Shown one piece after another: positions 25,424 to 34,582 of a DNA stretch of 64,000 nucleotides (positions are counted from its first letter, which is position 1; every line of letters starts with the position of its first letter). Origin of the DNA: JAHEZL01 sp046074525 (GTDB taxonomy: Bacteria; Bacteroidota; Bacteroidia; Flavobacteriales_C; GCA-002722245). Below the pieces are notes generated by a model, which did no database searches, was not told where the DNA came from, and was given only the letters and a program-made list of their open reading frames with translations. The stretch is taken from positions 1 to 64,000 of the forward strand of contig JBJTOK010000067.1 in the NCBI GenBank assembly GCA_046074525.1, read 5' to 3'. Position numbers and translations under genes: made by a program.

Positions 25424-25909
25424 ATGAATCAAACAGAAGCAAAAAAAATCATTAAAGACACTGAGTATCTTAATAACAGGATACTGACCTTTAAAAACGC
25501 GGAAAGCAGCACGGGTACTGCATACTGTAGAGTAATTGATAAGAAATATCTCTTTTCAAGTATCGACGAAAACAAGAAGCAGGGAGCGGTAAAAATCAGA
25601 TTTAAAGATTTATTCACTGGTAAGGAGTTTATGGAGCAACTCACTGTAGTGGCACGTACCTACAGCAAAAAGGTGGTTCAGGAAACTGATGACCTTAAAG
25701 CTGCTTTGCTGAAAGTGCTTTCTGATGAAACAGAACCGGTTAAATCCCTGGAATGGGTGCTGAATACCTTGAAGGTAGAGGCTCCTAAAATGTATGCGCA
25801 AAATAAGGACAAAGTAGAGATTCACCTTTGTGAGCTCTGGCTGGAAAGCAAGATCACAAGATCTACTTTTAAGTCGAAAAACCTTACGGTTTATTCTTTA
25901 AAGAAGTAA
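25424..25909 (+). CDS. Small cytoplasmic protein of unknown function
   Basis: A 161-residue soluble, Lys-rich protein with no signal peptide. It has a beta-rich middle (AYCRVIDKKYLFSSI, GAVKIRFKDLFTGKEF) and helical end (LEWVLNTLKVEAPKMY). I recognise no family. It has its own well-matched promoter and a strong terminator, so it is a single-gene transcript, which argues that it is a real, regulated gene. Confidence 0.65.
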   Translation: MNQTEAKKIIKDTEYLNNRILTFKNAESSTGTAYCRVIDKKYLFSSIDENKKQGAVKIRFKDLFTGKEFMEQLTVVARTYSKKVVQETDDLKAALLKVLSDETEPVKSLEWVLNTLKVEAPKMYAQNKDKVEIHLCELWLESKITRSTFKSKNLTVYSLKK

Positions 25910-25927
25910 TAGATAAAGATTAGATAA

Positions 25928-25960
25928 CAATAAAGGCGACCACTGGTCGCCTTTATTGTT
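25928..25960. terminator. Bidirectional terminator between convergent genes
   Basis: Perfect 15-bp inverted repeat CAATAAAGGCGACCA (25928-25942) / TGGTCGCCTTTATTG (25944-25958). The hairpin has a GC core and A/T outer arms giving a T-run on either strand. It serves both the 25424 gene and the TonB receptor ending at 25975. Confidence 0.85.
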
Positions 25961-25974
25961 TCCTGTGTTTATCT

Positions 25975-28500
25975 TTAAAACTTCGCCAAAACCCTGAAAT
26001 TCACCAAACGACTAGTCAGGTGATTAGGTACCGCATACTGCGTATTTGATACATCCTTCACCCAGAAATAGCTCACCGTATTTTCAATATCGAGAAGATT
26101 GAACACTTCTGCACGAAACATCAATCCATCAAAGAAATGCAGGAAGCTATTTTGTCTTATCGGCACCAGCAATTTACCCTTGCGCAGCTGATTGTCCTTG
26201 ATGAGTTCGTACGAGAAACCTATGTCAACCCTGCGGTAATCAGGAATGCGCAATGCGTTTCGGTAGCGCACCGAAGCAGGAATTCCAAAAGGATAGCCGG
26301 TACCATACGACAGGGTGAGATGGAGCTTTAAGGCCGGAAATTTAGGCATCTCATCCTGGAAGAAGAGATTGGCTGCGAAGCGTTGATCGGTAGCACGCGG
26401 AACATATCCAGGATCAACTCTCAAACTATCGGTAGCCACATTGTTGGTAGTATAACCAGTATGAATTTCCTCGCCCTGTGAATTGAAATAACGGTAATAA
26501 TAATTGTTGGTGATGTCCTCCTTAGTGCTCATGTAAGTGACACTCAGCCATGATTCCAGCCCCTTTACGAATTCTCCGTTCAAACGACCTTCCACACCGC
26601 GGGCATAGCCACGAGCGCCGTTGCTTCCATAATAGTTGATCTGTACCTGGTCCACATCGTAAGGAATGAGATTGTATAAATCCTTGTAGTAGGCTTCAGT
26701 AGATAATTTAAAAGGGCGTTTCCACATGTAAAAACTGGTGACCATGGCCAGCCCGTATTGCACAGAAGTTTGAGCCATCACCCCCGATTGCAACTGGAAT
26801 TGCAGATTACGGAGTTCCTTATAAAAAGGGGGTTGCTGGTAAATACCCACATAGGCCCGATAAGCAAATTTCAAACTGTCGCTGGTTTTGTGTGACGGGA
26901 GGTAGTTGAAAACCAGTCGCGGACTTACCGTTACTTGTTTGTTGTAATCCCAGTAGTTGGCGCGCACACCGGTAGATACCGTCAGTTCACGTCCTGATTT
27001 ATTCGTGAATAAAGCCCAGTTTCTCTGCAGGAAAGCCATGTAGCGATTGGTTTGCAGGTGGTTTTTGGCCTGTATAAAAACAGGAAAGGTGATCTCACCG
27101 CCGTTGTTAGGCAGCGAATACCCGGCCGAATCCAATTGTTGCCATTCTTTATAAGAGGCATTAATCATCTCCCTTTGGTATTTCACCCCCCAAAGCCATC
27201 CGCCTTTTTCGTATTTGTATTCACCATTCCATTCGGCATTGAAGATGGTGGCGTTGAGCTGACTTCGGGTATGATTGAGGAAAGAACCAGCGCCAAGATT
27301 ATAAGCGACTTCCCCGAAATCGGTGCTGCCCATATCATTTTCCAGAGCATTTAATGCATATGCTCCCAGAATATCAAAAGCTACTTTTTCACTGGTGTTG
27401 AAAGCCGAGGTGTTGAACTTCATTTTCAGTCGGCGACTAGGCTTGTATTCCGCAGAGAAAGCACCGAAATAGCTTTCGAAAATATCATCTTCCTGTCCTT
27501 CAAAAAATACCTTGAGCTGGAAGGCATCGTTTATTCCCCCGAAACGCGTTTCACGGTCGGCAGGAATAGAGAGGAAATGATTCCGAGCGATATTTCCCAG
27601 CAAAGATATTTCCCATTTCTTATTGATAGGATAAGTGATATAGGCCTGGAAATCCAGGAAATTCGGTTTGTAGGTTCCCTTTACATCAGTAGAATTGAGG
27701 AGGTAGGCGTTTGATTTCTGGCGGAAGCCGAGAAGGTAAGTTCCTTTTTTGGCAAAGAGGCCTTCGGTATGGGCGCGTACGCCGAGCAGACTAAGGTTGA
27801 GGGAGCTCGCCGCTGAATCAGGTTTTTTGTAGGTAATGTCAAGAACCGACGACATCTTATCGCCAAAGCGGGCTTCAAATCCGCCGGCGTAGAAGTTGAG
27901 GTTGTCAACCATGTCTGAGTTCACGAAGCTGAGGCCTTCCTGCTCTCCGGCACGCACCAGAAGAGGGCGGAAGACTTCAATGCCGTTGACATAAATAAGA
28001 TTCTCGTCGAAATTGCCGCCACGTACTGAATACTGACTGCTGAGTTCGTTGGTGCTGCTTACTCCAGGCAGGGATTTGATGATGTCGGTGGCATCACCTC
28101 CTGCCGAAATGTAATTATTGAGATGTTTTGAATTGATTTTGATTTCTCCTTTGCTATTTTTTTCGCGTTCTACTTTTATCTCCTTGTACGTTTGCTGAAT
28201 CATGAAGACATTCAGGCTTGTCTTTTCTCCTGCAGCTACCCTGGCGGTTTTAACAGTAGGTTGATAACTGATGTGTGTAAACTCAAAAGTGAAGTTTTTG
28301 TTGGAGGGAAGTGTTACTGAAAAAGTCCCGCTGTCGCCAGTACTTATCGTCTCCCGCAGCTCGCTGATGTAGATTACTACCCCCTTAATAAACTTGCCGC
28401 TGGTATCTCTTACAGATCCATTGACTTCTCCTTTTTCCTGAGCAAAAGCGGATGAAAATGTCAGAAGCAAAAGAATGATATGTGCGAACTTACCTTTCAA
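25975..28500 (-). CDS. TonB-dependent receptor, second module
   Basis: An 841-residue outer-membrane receptor: signal peptide (1-20, ending AFAQ); a carboxypeptidase-regulatory-like domain (about 22-105, GEVNGSVRDTSGKFIKGVVIY); plug with IIKSLPGVSSTNEL and YSVRGGNFDENL; barrel ending RLVNFRVLAKF. The start is TTG, because an in-frame stop lies two codons upstream and no ATG gives a signal peptide. The start overlaps the preceding gene by 11 bases, so the two are translated together. The substrate is unknown; barrel motifs do not distinguish siderophore, vitamin, glycan or peptide. Confidence 0.9.
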   Translation of the reverse strand: MKGKFAHIILLLLTFSSAFAQEKGEVNGSVRDTSGKFIKGVVIYISELRETISTGDSGTFSVTLPSNKNFTFEFTHISYQPTVKTARVAAGEKTSLNVFMIQQTYKEIKVEREKNSKGEIKINSKHLNNYISAGGDATDIIKSLPGVSSTNELSSQYSVRGGNFDENLIYVNGIEVFRPLLVRAGEQEGLSFVNSDMVDNLNFYAGGFEARFGDKMSSVLDITYKKPDSAASSLNLSLLGVRAHTEGLFAKKGTYLLGFRQKSNAYLLNSTDVKGTYKPNFLDFQAYITYPINKKWEISLLGNIARNHFLSIPADRETRFGGINDAFQLKVFFEGQEDDIFESYFGAFSAEYKPSRRLKMKFNTSAFNTSEKVAFDILGAYALNALENDMGSTDFGEVAYNLGAGSFLNHTRSQLNATIFNAEWNGEYKYEKGGWLWGVKYQREMINASYKEWQQLDSAGYSLPNNGGEITFPVFIQAKNHLQTNRYMAFLQRNWALFTNKSGRELTVSTGVRANYWDYNKQVTVSPRLVFNYLPSHKTSDSLKFAYRAYVGIYQQPPFYKELRNLQFQLQSGVMAQTSVQYGLAMVTSFYMWKRPFKLSTEAYYKDLYNLIPYDVDQVQINYYGSNGARGYARGVEGRLNGEFVKGLESWLSVTYMSTKEDITNNYYYRYFNSQGEEIHTGYTTNNVATDSLRVDPGYVPRATDQRFAANLFFQDEMPKFPALKLHLTLSYGTGYPFGIPASVRYRNALRIPDYRRVDIGFSYELIKDNQLRKGKLLVPIRQNSFLHFFDGLMFRAEVFNLLDIENTVSYFWVKDVSNTQYAVPNHLTSRLVNFRVLAKF

Positions 28501-29113
28501 TTTTTAATTCACCATTGCGCCAGGCCTTCAGGAATTTAGCCCAGGCGATGGGATTGAGGAGGTTATTGGGAGGCAATTGCCCAGCATAATACAGTTTACT
28601 TTTGTAATCTTCCTGCTGCCATTTGTAATTCAGATTGGCATCGGCCCGGTATTCAACGGAGTTGTCGACTTCCATACGATTAAGGTTCCGCTTCGCATTT
28701 TCCATATCGCCTTCGGGAATTTCCATGTTTTCAAAAGCAAACTTAAATTGCTCATAGGACGGCCAGCGTGTGATTTCAATATTGATGATTTTTTTACCAA
28801 TGGTCTGTATCAGCGAATAGGAGGATTGTGAGAGGGTGTCCGGGATCACATAATATTCGGTAACAAAGCCAATAGAGGAAAATTTAAGCGTATCGCCTGT
28901 TGCGACAACGAGGGAAAAGTAGCCTGAAAAATCACTGATGGTCCCACGGGAGGTTCCTTTAACAAGGATGTTGGTAAAAGGAACTGGTTGCAGACTGTCT
29001 TTCGAAATTACTATTCCCGTCAGCTGTATGATTTTTTTTTCTTTTTGCGCCGATGCAGATGAGCATGCGAAAGTGAACGCAAACAATAAAATATATAAGA
29101 TTTTATTCCTCAT
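28490..29113 (-). CDS. Exported carboxypeptidase-regulatory-like domain protein, receptor partner
   Basis: A 207-residue exported protein. The signal region contains both a lipobox-like TFAC (Cys17) and an AQ site (SASAQ), so lipidation is uncertain. Residues about 28-100 form a carboxypeptidase-D regulatory-like fold (IQLTGIVISKDSLQPVPFTNILVKGTSRGTISDF), the same domain type that opens the next gene's receptor. The rest is helical and polar (YKWQQEDYKSKLYYAGQLPP). It overlaps the receptor by 11 bases, suggesting a stable partner, perhaps periplasmic. Its function is not established. Confidence 0.75.
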   Translation of the reverse strand: MRNKILYILLFAFTFACSSASAQKEKKIIQLTGIVISKDSLQPVPFTNILVKGTSRGTISDFSGYFSLVVATGDTLKFSSIGFVTEYYVIPDTLSQSSYSLIQTIGKKIINIEITRWPSYEQFKFAFENMEIPEGDMENAKRNLNRMEVDNSVEYRADANLNYKWQQEDYKSKLYYAGQLPPNNLLNPIAWAKFLKAWRNGELKIER

Positions 29114-29140
29114 ACCGTAAAGCTAATAAAAACGAGGGGA

Positions 29141-30904
29141 CTATTTATTTATTGTCAATTTTAGTTCCTGGGTATTTTTATTCCCGTCGGAAACTACAAC
29201 ACGCACAGTATGCGGACCTTCTGTAAGGTATTTAGGGATGTCTGCGGTCAGGATGCCATGTTTATCCATGCTGGCGATTTCCCATACATCATCAAAATAG
29301 ATGTCGTATTTATATAGCCCGGTTCCCCAATCTTCAATCTGGAATTTAAGTTGAGTGAGGTTGGCGATATTACAGTTGTTTTTGTTGCTGCTGTTAGGAG
29401 TGATAAAGGGTTTTAGTGTATCAATGCTCAGACAATAAGCACCAAGGTATTTCACTTCAGCTTTTACCGAATTGTTCCTGAATTCGGTGGTAAAATGTTT
29501 GGAAGGAATACCGTTGAAGTTCACTTTAGCGATAGTGAGTTTGTCCTGCATAGGGAAAAGGGAGCTGTCAACAGTAAAGTACATCGTCACCTTGCGCTGG
29601 ATAGGTGTGCCTTCACCGAGTACCTGGTGAATATCGCTAAGGCAGCGACCGGCCTTCGGTTTCTTGGTATGCTTGAAATTGCAGGTGTTGTAAACGGTGT
29701 ATGGTTTGATATCGATACTAAAGTCGTTGTCGGTAAACTGGAAATCCTTGTCGTGACAAATCATAGGATCGCTGCAGATTTTTGGTGTGCATACCGGACC
29801 TTTTGCTCCCTGACGGACTTTGAAGCTCAGTGTTGTTTTATTGAGATAAGCATCGTAAACAGTGTAGGTGATGGTGTGTAGGTTAGTATCATTTAAGGTG
29901 ATGCGTCCCTCATTCTCCACATTATCATAAATCCCCAGTTGATTGTTCTGGTCGAGGTAGCTTTTGTGTATCCAGCGATGGTTGTTGGCGCGGTAGTTAT
30001 AATCCGTGTGGGTATTGATATATCGGGTATTGCTGAAGGCAATATGGTCCATTTCGTGACGGTATACCTCGTGACTGTCAACGGCAAGTGAAATGATGTA
30101 CACTCCACATATGTTATTATATCCGCTTAGCTTGTCAATGGTGGATATCCCGAAGCCTATCGGACCATATACGGTAATGGGATTAGGGTGAACGGTGGAG
30201 TCTTTTTCGGTGAACAAATGATAGTTGCCATTGAGTTTTACAGTATGAAAATACTGCGCTGAAAGTTGTCCATTCACGGAAGAGGAATCCGATAAAGGAT
30301 ACACCCGGATGCCATAAATTTCAGGATTAATCTTGTCTTTAACAGGAAAGCCAAACAACAACGGGTTAATCTGGATGTCGCCTTTCCTTATTTCGAAGTG
30401 AAGATGAGGATGTTCGGAGCTGCCTGTGTTTCCTGATAAAGCAACGAGTTCTCCTTGTTTTACCTTGATGGAATCCTTAGGGAAATGAACATCCATATCG
30501 TTCCATTGCACTTTGTACTGGTAGTTGCGCAGTGCAGTATCTATTTTTGGCGCCATCTTGTTGAGGTGCGCATAAACAGTGGTGAGTCCGTTGGGGTGAG
30601 TGATGAATAAAGTGCGACCGTAACCGTAGGGTGACAGACTGATGCTGGATACATAACCATCGGCAGCTGCGTAGATATTCCGGTTTTCAACTCCCTGGGT
30701 TTTTACATCGAGTCCGCCATGAAAATGGTTGTTTCGAAGCTCTCCGAAATTCCCGGCACAACCTATCGGTCCATCTGTAGGCCAAATGAAATAACCTTTG
30801 CAATAGTCGATTTTACAGCTATCGGCAGAAAGTGTATCCTGCGCGAAAATACTCGCGCTTAAAGTCAAAAGCAGTACAAGAAAGTTGTAAGAAGTGTTCT
30901 TCAT
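29141..30904 (-). CDS. M23 (LytM-type) metallopeptidase-like exported protein
   Basis: A 587-residue exported protein with a signal peptide ending in SIFAQ. The M23 domain lies in residues about 35-180 with the zinc ligands HFHGGLD (H62, D66) and HPHLHFEI (H167 and H169), so the active site looks complete. The remaining 400 residues are beta-rich repeats of unknown type. M23 enzymes cut peptidoglycan cross-links or act as regulators of such enzymes. ATG at 30904 is preferred over a GTG nine bases upstream, since it starts the signal peptide. It is divergent from the GH3 gene. Confidence 0.85.
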   Translation of the reverse strand: MKNTSYNFLVLLLTLSASIFAQDTLSADSCKIDYCKGYFIWPTDGPIGCAGNFGELRNNHFHGGLDVKTQGVENRNIYAAADGYVSSISLSPYGYGRTLFITHPNGLTTVYAHLNKMAPKIDTALRNYQYKVQWNDMDVHFPKDSIKVKQGELVALSGNTGSSEHPHLHFEIRKGDIQINPLLFGFPVKDKINPEIYGIRVYPLSDSSSVNGQLSAQYFHTVKLNGNYHLFTEKDSTVHPNPITVYGPIGFGISTIDKLSGYNNICGVYIISLAVDSHEVYRHEMDHIAFSNTRYINTHTDYNYRANNHRWIHKSYLDQNNQLGIYDNVENEGRITLNDTNLHTITYTVYDAYLNKTTLSFKVRQGAKGPVCTPKICSDPMICHDKDFQFTDNDFSIDIKPYTVYNTCNFKHTKKPKAGRCLSDIHQVLGEGTPIQRKVTMYFTVDSSLFPMQDKLTIAKVNFNGIPSKHFTTEFRNNSVKAEVKYLGAYCLSIDTLKPFITPNSSNKNNCNIANLTQLKFQIEDWGTGLYKYDIYFDDVWEIASMDKHGILTADIPKYLTEGPHTVRVVVSDGNKNTQELKLTINK

Positions 30905-31036
30905 CGCAGTCACAAATTTACTATACTACACCCTTATATAGATGTAAATAATATCAACACAAGAATGTTTAACTTTTGATCCTCAGACCAAGAATTATTC
31001 CGCAAAATACTTTTTGTATATTTTACACTTTAATGT

Positions 31037-31066
31037 TTTGTTTCATATATTTATCCAATATATTTA
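31037..31066 (+). promoter_or_regulatory. Probable promoter of the GH3 gene
   Basis: TTTG (31037-31040), an 18-base spacer, then TATATTTA (31059-31066), one mismatch from TAnnTTTG. It lies about 20 bases before the ATG. Confidence 0.4.
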
Positions 31067-31084
31067 GAAAAATAATAGTCCCGT

Positions 31085-33403
31085 ATGAGAAAGATGTTGT
31101 TTACAGGAGTGTTGCTGATAAGTGTTGTAACGCTAAGCTTCCGGTTGAAGGAAAAAAAGGAAATTTATAAGGATCCCCAAGCGCCGGTGAATGAACGGGT
31201 GGAGGATTTATTGTCGAAAATGACTTTAGAAGAAAAAGTAGCACAGTTGCAATGCATGTGGGAAACCAAGAGGAATTTTTGCGATGCCAGAAATAATTTT
31301 GATCCTGAAAAAGCAGCGGTCGTACTGGCTAATGGAATGGGGCAGATCGGCCGACCTTCCGAAGGAAAAAATGCTTACGAAACAGCAGTATTCGCCAATG
31401 CCATTCAAAAATTCCTGATTGAAAAAACGCGTTTAGGTATACCGGCGATCTTTCATGAAGAATGTCTGCATGGTCATGCTGCGATTGATGCAACATCCTT
31501 TTCGCAGCCCATCGGATTGGCTTCTACCTGGAATACCGCATTGATTCACGATGTATTTACCTTAACCGCCAAAGAAGCCCGTGCAAGAGGCACGCATCAG
31601 GCCTTATCTCCTGTGTTGGATGTAGCCCGTGAGCCGCGTTGGGGAAGGGTGGAGGAGACCTATGGCGAAGATCCTTATCTCGTAAAAGAAATGGCGGTAA
31701 AGGCGGTAAAAGCCTTCCAGGGTGATCTTTCCAAAGGTCTCGATAATGAACATGTGTTTTCTACTCTTAAGCATTTTGTAGCGCATGGCCAACCTGAAAA
31801 CGGCACCAACTGTGGGCCGGTGAATGTGTCCAATAGAGTATTACGAGAGGTTTTCATGTACCCTTTTCAAAAAGCCATTGAAGCTGGAGCTGAGAGTGTG
31901 ATGGCTTCTTACAATGAGGTAGATGCTGTTCCTTCTCACGCCAACAAGTGGTTGCTCAGTGATGTGTTGCGCGATGAGTGGGGATTTAAAGGTGTTGTGG
32001 TTTCCGATTACTATGGTGTTCAGGAGTTGAACAATCGCCATCATATTACGGCAGATACTTTAAAAATGGCGCAAATTGCCCTGAATGCGGGCGTTACGGT
32101 GGAGCTTCCTGAACCGGCGGTTTATCCTAAATTGAAAGATCTGGTGAAAAAGGGATTGATTTCTGAAAAGGCGATTGATGATAAAGTGCGACTGGTTTTG
32201 CGTCACAAATTCCTTTCGGGGGCTTTCGATCATCCTTATGTTGATCCTAAAAAAGCACAGGATGCAGTAGGTACAGCTGAGGGTGATTTGCTTTCGCTTA
32301 AAGCTGCCGAAGAAACGATGGTATTACTGAAAAATGAAAATTCACTGGCGCCGCTCGATGTACAAAAATATAAGACCATCGCCGTGATCGGTCCGAATGC
32401 AAAAGATACACTTCTTGGCGGTTATAGCGGAGTTCCAAAACATTTTGTAACAGTGTATGACGGTGTGAAAAAACTAGTGGGGACTGCTGCCAAAGTGGAG
32501 TACGCTGAAGGCTGTAAAATCACTTTGCCGGGAAGATGGGAAGATGATGTGGTGAAAATGAATAGCTACGAAAATGATGAAAAGCTCATCAATGAAGCTG
32601 TTGCTGTAGCGCAAAAATCGGATGTGGTGATCCTTGCCATTGGTGGAAATGAGCAAACTTCAAGGGAAGCCTGGAACGACAATCACATGGGGGATCGCTC
32701 CCACCTGGAATTGCTGGGCCGACAAATGGATTTGGTGAAGGCTCTGGAGAAAACCGGAAAACCTATTGTTGTGCTGTTGTTCAACGGAAGTCCGCTTTCC
32801 ATCAATTATATCAGTGAACATATTCCAACGATTTTTGAATGCTGGTATCTCGGACAAGAATCGGGCACTGCTGTGGCGAATGTTTTGTTTGGCAAGGTGA
32901 GCCCGTCGGGGAAATTGCCAATCAGCTTTCCGCGTTCTGTGGGCCATATTCCTTCCTATTACAATTATAAACCGTCTGCGAGAAGAGGTTATTTGTTTGA
33001 TGATGTAAGTCCGTTGTACTCATTTGGCTACGGTTTGTCTTATTCTTCTTTTGAATATGGCGCACCTGTTTTGAGCAAGAGTAAAATTGCGAAAGACGAA
33101 AATGTCACAGTGTCGGTAACAGTCAAAAATACTGGCCAATACGAAGCAAAGGAAGTTGTGCAATTGTATATACACGATGAAGAATGTTCGGTAACCCGAC
33201 CTGTAAAGGAACTCAAGGCATTCAGTAAAATTTCTCTGAAGGCGGGAGAGAGTAAAACAGTGGACTTCGTCCTTGATAAAGAAGCTTTTGCCTGCTGGAA
33301 TATTGACGTGAAATATGTAGTAGAACCCGGTGCTTTTACAATTATGACGGGGACTTCATCGATGGATAAAGATTTGAAGAAGGGGAGATTGATGGTGGAG
33401 TAG
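31085..33403 (+). CDS. Glycoside hydrolase family 3 enzyme (beta-glucosidase/xylosidase type)
   Basis: A 772-residue enzyme. The N-terminal hydrophobic stretch (about 4-18) suggests export with an uncertain cleavage site. The catalytic barrel shows LGIPAIFHEECLHG (117-130), STLKHFVAHG (226-235) and the nucleophile Asp308 in VVVSDYYG (304-311). Then comes the alpha/beta sandwich (about 410-620), and a C-terminal fibronectin-III-like domain (about 680-760, VTVKNTGQYEAKEVVQLYI). This is the standard three-domain GH3 layout. It hydrolyses beta-linked gluco- or xylo-oligosaccharides; which one cannot be told from the sequence. It has its own probable promoter and no polysaccharide-utilisation genes next to it. 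Confidence 0.92.
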   Translation: MRKMLFTGVLLISVVTLSFRLKEKKEIYKDPQAPVNERVEDLLSKMTLEEKVAQLQCMWETKRNFCDARNNFDPEKAAVVLANGMGQIGRPSEGKNAYETAVFANAIQKFLIEKTRLGIPAIFHEECLHGHAAIDATSFSQPIGLASTWNTALIHDVFTLTAKEARARGTHQALSPVLDVAREPRWGRVEETYGEDPYLVKEMAVKAVKAFQGDLSKGLDNEHVFSTLKHFVAHGQPENGTNCGPVNVSNRVLREVFMYPFQKAIEAGAESVMASYNEVDAVPSHANKWLLSDVLRDEWGFKGVVVSDYYGVQELNNRHHITADTLKMAQIALNAGVTVELPEPAVYPKLKDLVKKGLISEKAIDDKVRLVLRHKFLSGAFDHPYVDPKKAQDAVGTAEGDLLSLKAAEETMVLLKNENSLAPLDVQKYKTIAVIGPNAKDTLLGGYSGVPKHFVTVYDGVKKLVGTAAKVEYAEGCKITLPGRWEDDVVKMNSYENDEKLINEAVAVAQKSDVVILAIGGNEQTSREAWNDNHMGDRSHLELLGRQMDLVKALEKTGKPIVVLLFNGSPLSINYISEHIPTIFECWYLGQESGTAVANVLFGKVSPSGKLPISFPRSVGHIPSYYNYKPSARRGYLFDDVSPLYSFGYGLSYSSFEYGAPVLSKSKIAKDENVTVSVTVKNTGQYEAKEVVQLYIHDEECSVTRPVKELKAFSKISLKAGESKTVDFVLDKEAFACWNIDVKYVVEPGAFTIMTGTSSMDKDLKKGRLMVE

Positions 33404-33463
33404 AGGGGGGCGAAGCTTTCAGTTTCTTTTAAAGTTCAAAAGATACCATCTTTAAGAAAAGTT

Positions 33464-33488
33464 TCCGCGAAGTTGAAAACTTCGCGGA
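33464..33488. terminator. Hairpin terminator between GH3 and ThiL
   Basis: Perfect 11-bp stem TCCGCGAAGTT (33464-33474) / AACTTCGCGGA (33478-33488) with a 3-base loop. T-runs are weak on both strands, so it may terminate both convergent genes only partly. Confidence 0.55.
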
Positions 33489-33508
33489 GGGGCTTGAAGA
33501 GCTCTTGA

Positions 33509-34549
33509 TTACTTAAAGGCGTTCCATCCCTGGGCCTTCAGTTCATGCCTTGAGCCATCCTTGGCAATCAAATGATAACCATTGCTTTTCGCTGTGAAAT
33601 GGCCTATCACTGTTACCATAGGATTGTTTTTTACTTTATCGTAATCGGCTAAATCAATGGCAAATAGCAACTCATAATCCTCACCGCCACTAAGGGCGCA
33701 AACGGTAGGGTCGATGCCGAATTCCATTGCTCTTTCAACGGTTTGGGGATCGAGTGGAATTTTATTTTCGTAGAGTTCAATACCTACTCCCGATTGGGTG
33801 CAAAGGTGAAGAATTTCGGAAGCCAGTCCGTCGGAAATATCAATCATTGCAGTAGGAACCAGTTTCATGTCTGTAAACATCCTGAAGATGTCAGCACGTG
33901 GTTCAGGCTTCAGCTGGCGCTCGAGAATATAGTCGTTGCCTTCCAAATCCGGTTGGGCTTGCGGACTTTCCACAAACACGGCTTTTTCTCTTTCCAGCAC
34001 TTGCAGGCCCATGTATGCACCACCCAGGTCGCCGCTTACCACAAGCAATTGGTTTTCCTTAGCGCCATTTCTGTATACAATATTTTTTTCATCCGCATAG
34101 CCGATCGCTGTAATGCTTATTACTAGTCCGCTGGCAGAAGAAGTGGTGTCACCACCCACCAGGTCTACATTGTAATTTTTGCAAGCCAGTAAAATTCCCG
34201 AGTAAAGTTCTTCCACAGCCTCCAACGAAAATCGGTTAGAGAGGGCAACGGAAACGGTAATTTGTTTGGGCTCGGCATTCATCGCGTAGATGTCACTGAG
34301 GTTCACTGCCACTGCTTTATAGCCCAGATGACGCAGGGGGACATACGATAAGTCGAAATGCACGCCTTCCACCAGCATGTCAGTTGACACCACTGTTTTT
34401 TTATTCCCGCTGTCGAGAACAGCAGCATCATCACCAATGCCTTTCAGCGTTGATGTATTCTGGATAGTTACGTTATTCTTAATATGATCGATCAATCCGA
34501 ATTCTCCCAATTCAGACAGTTCAGTACGGTTGTCTTTGTTTTCAAACAT
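33509..34549 (-). CDS. thiL: Thiamine-monophosphate kinase
   Basis: A 346-residue kinase that phosphorylates thiamine phosphate to the coenzyme thiamine diphosphate. It has the AIR-synthase-like fold motifs GIGDDAAVLD (about 41-50), VGGDTTSS in the middle, DISDGLASE (about 237-245) and ALSGGEDYELLFA near the end, which line the ATP/Mg site. Length fits the family. It is a single gene here; other thi genes are not in the window. Confidence 0.93.
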   Translation of the reverse strand: MFENKDNRTELSELGEFGLIDHIKNNVTIQNTSTLKGIGDDAAVLDSGNKKTVVSTDMLVEGVHFDLSYVPLRHLGYKAVAVNLSDIYAMNAEPKQITVSVALSNRFSLEAVEELYSGILLACKNYNVDLVGGDTTSSASGLVISITAIGYADEKNIVYRNGAKENQLLVVSGDLGGAYMGLQVLEREKAVFVESPQAQPDLEGNDYILERQLKPEPRADIFRMFTDMKLVPTAMIDISDGLASEILHLCTQSGVGIELYENKIPLDPQTVERAMEFGIDPTVCALSGGEDYELLFAIDLADYDKVKNNPMVTVIGHFTAKSNGYHLIAKDGSRHELKAQGWNAFK

Positions 34550-34582
34550 GGGGCAAAAATACAGATGTTATTTAAAATGTCC

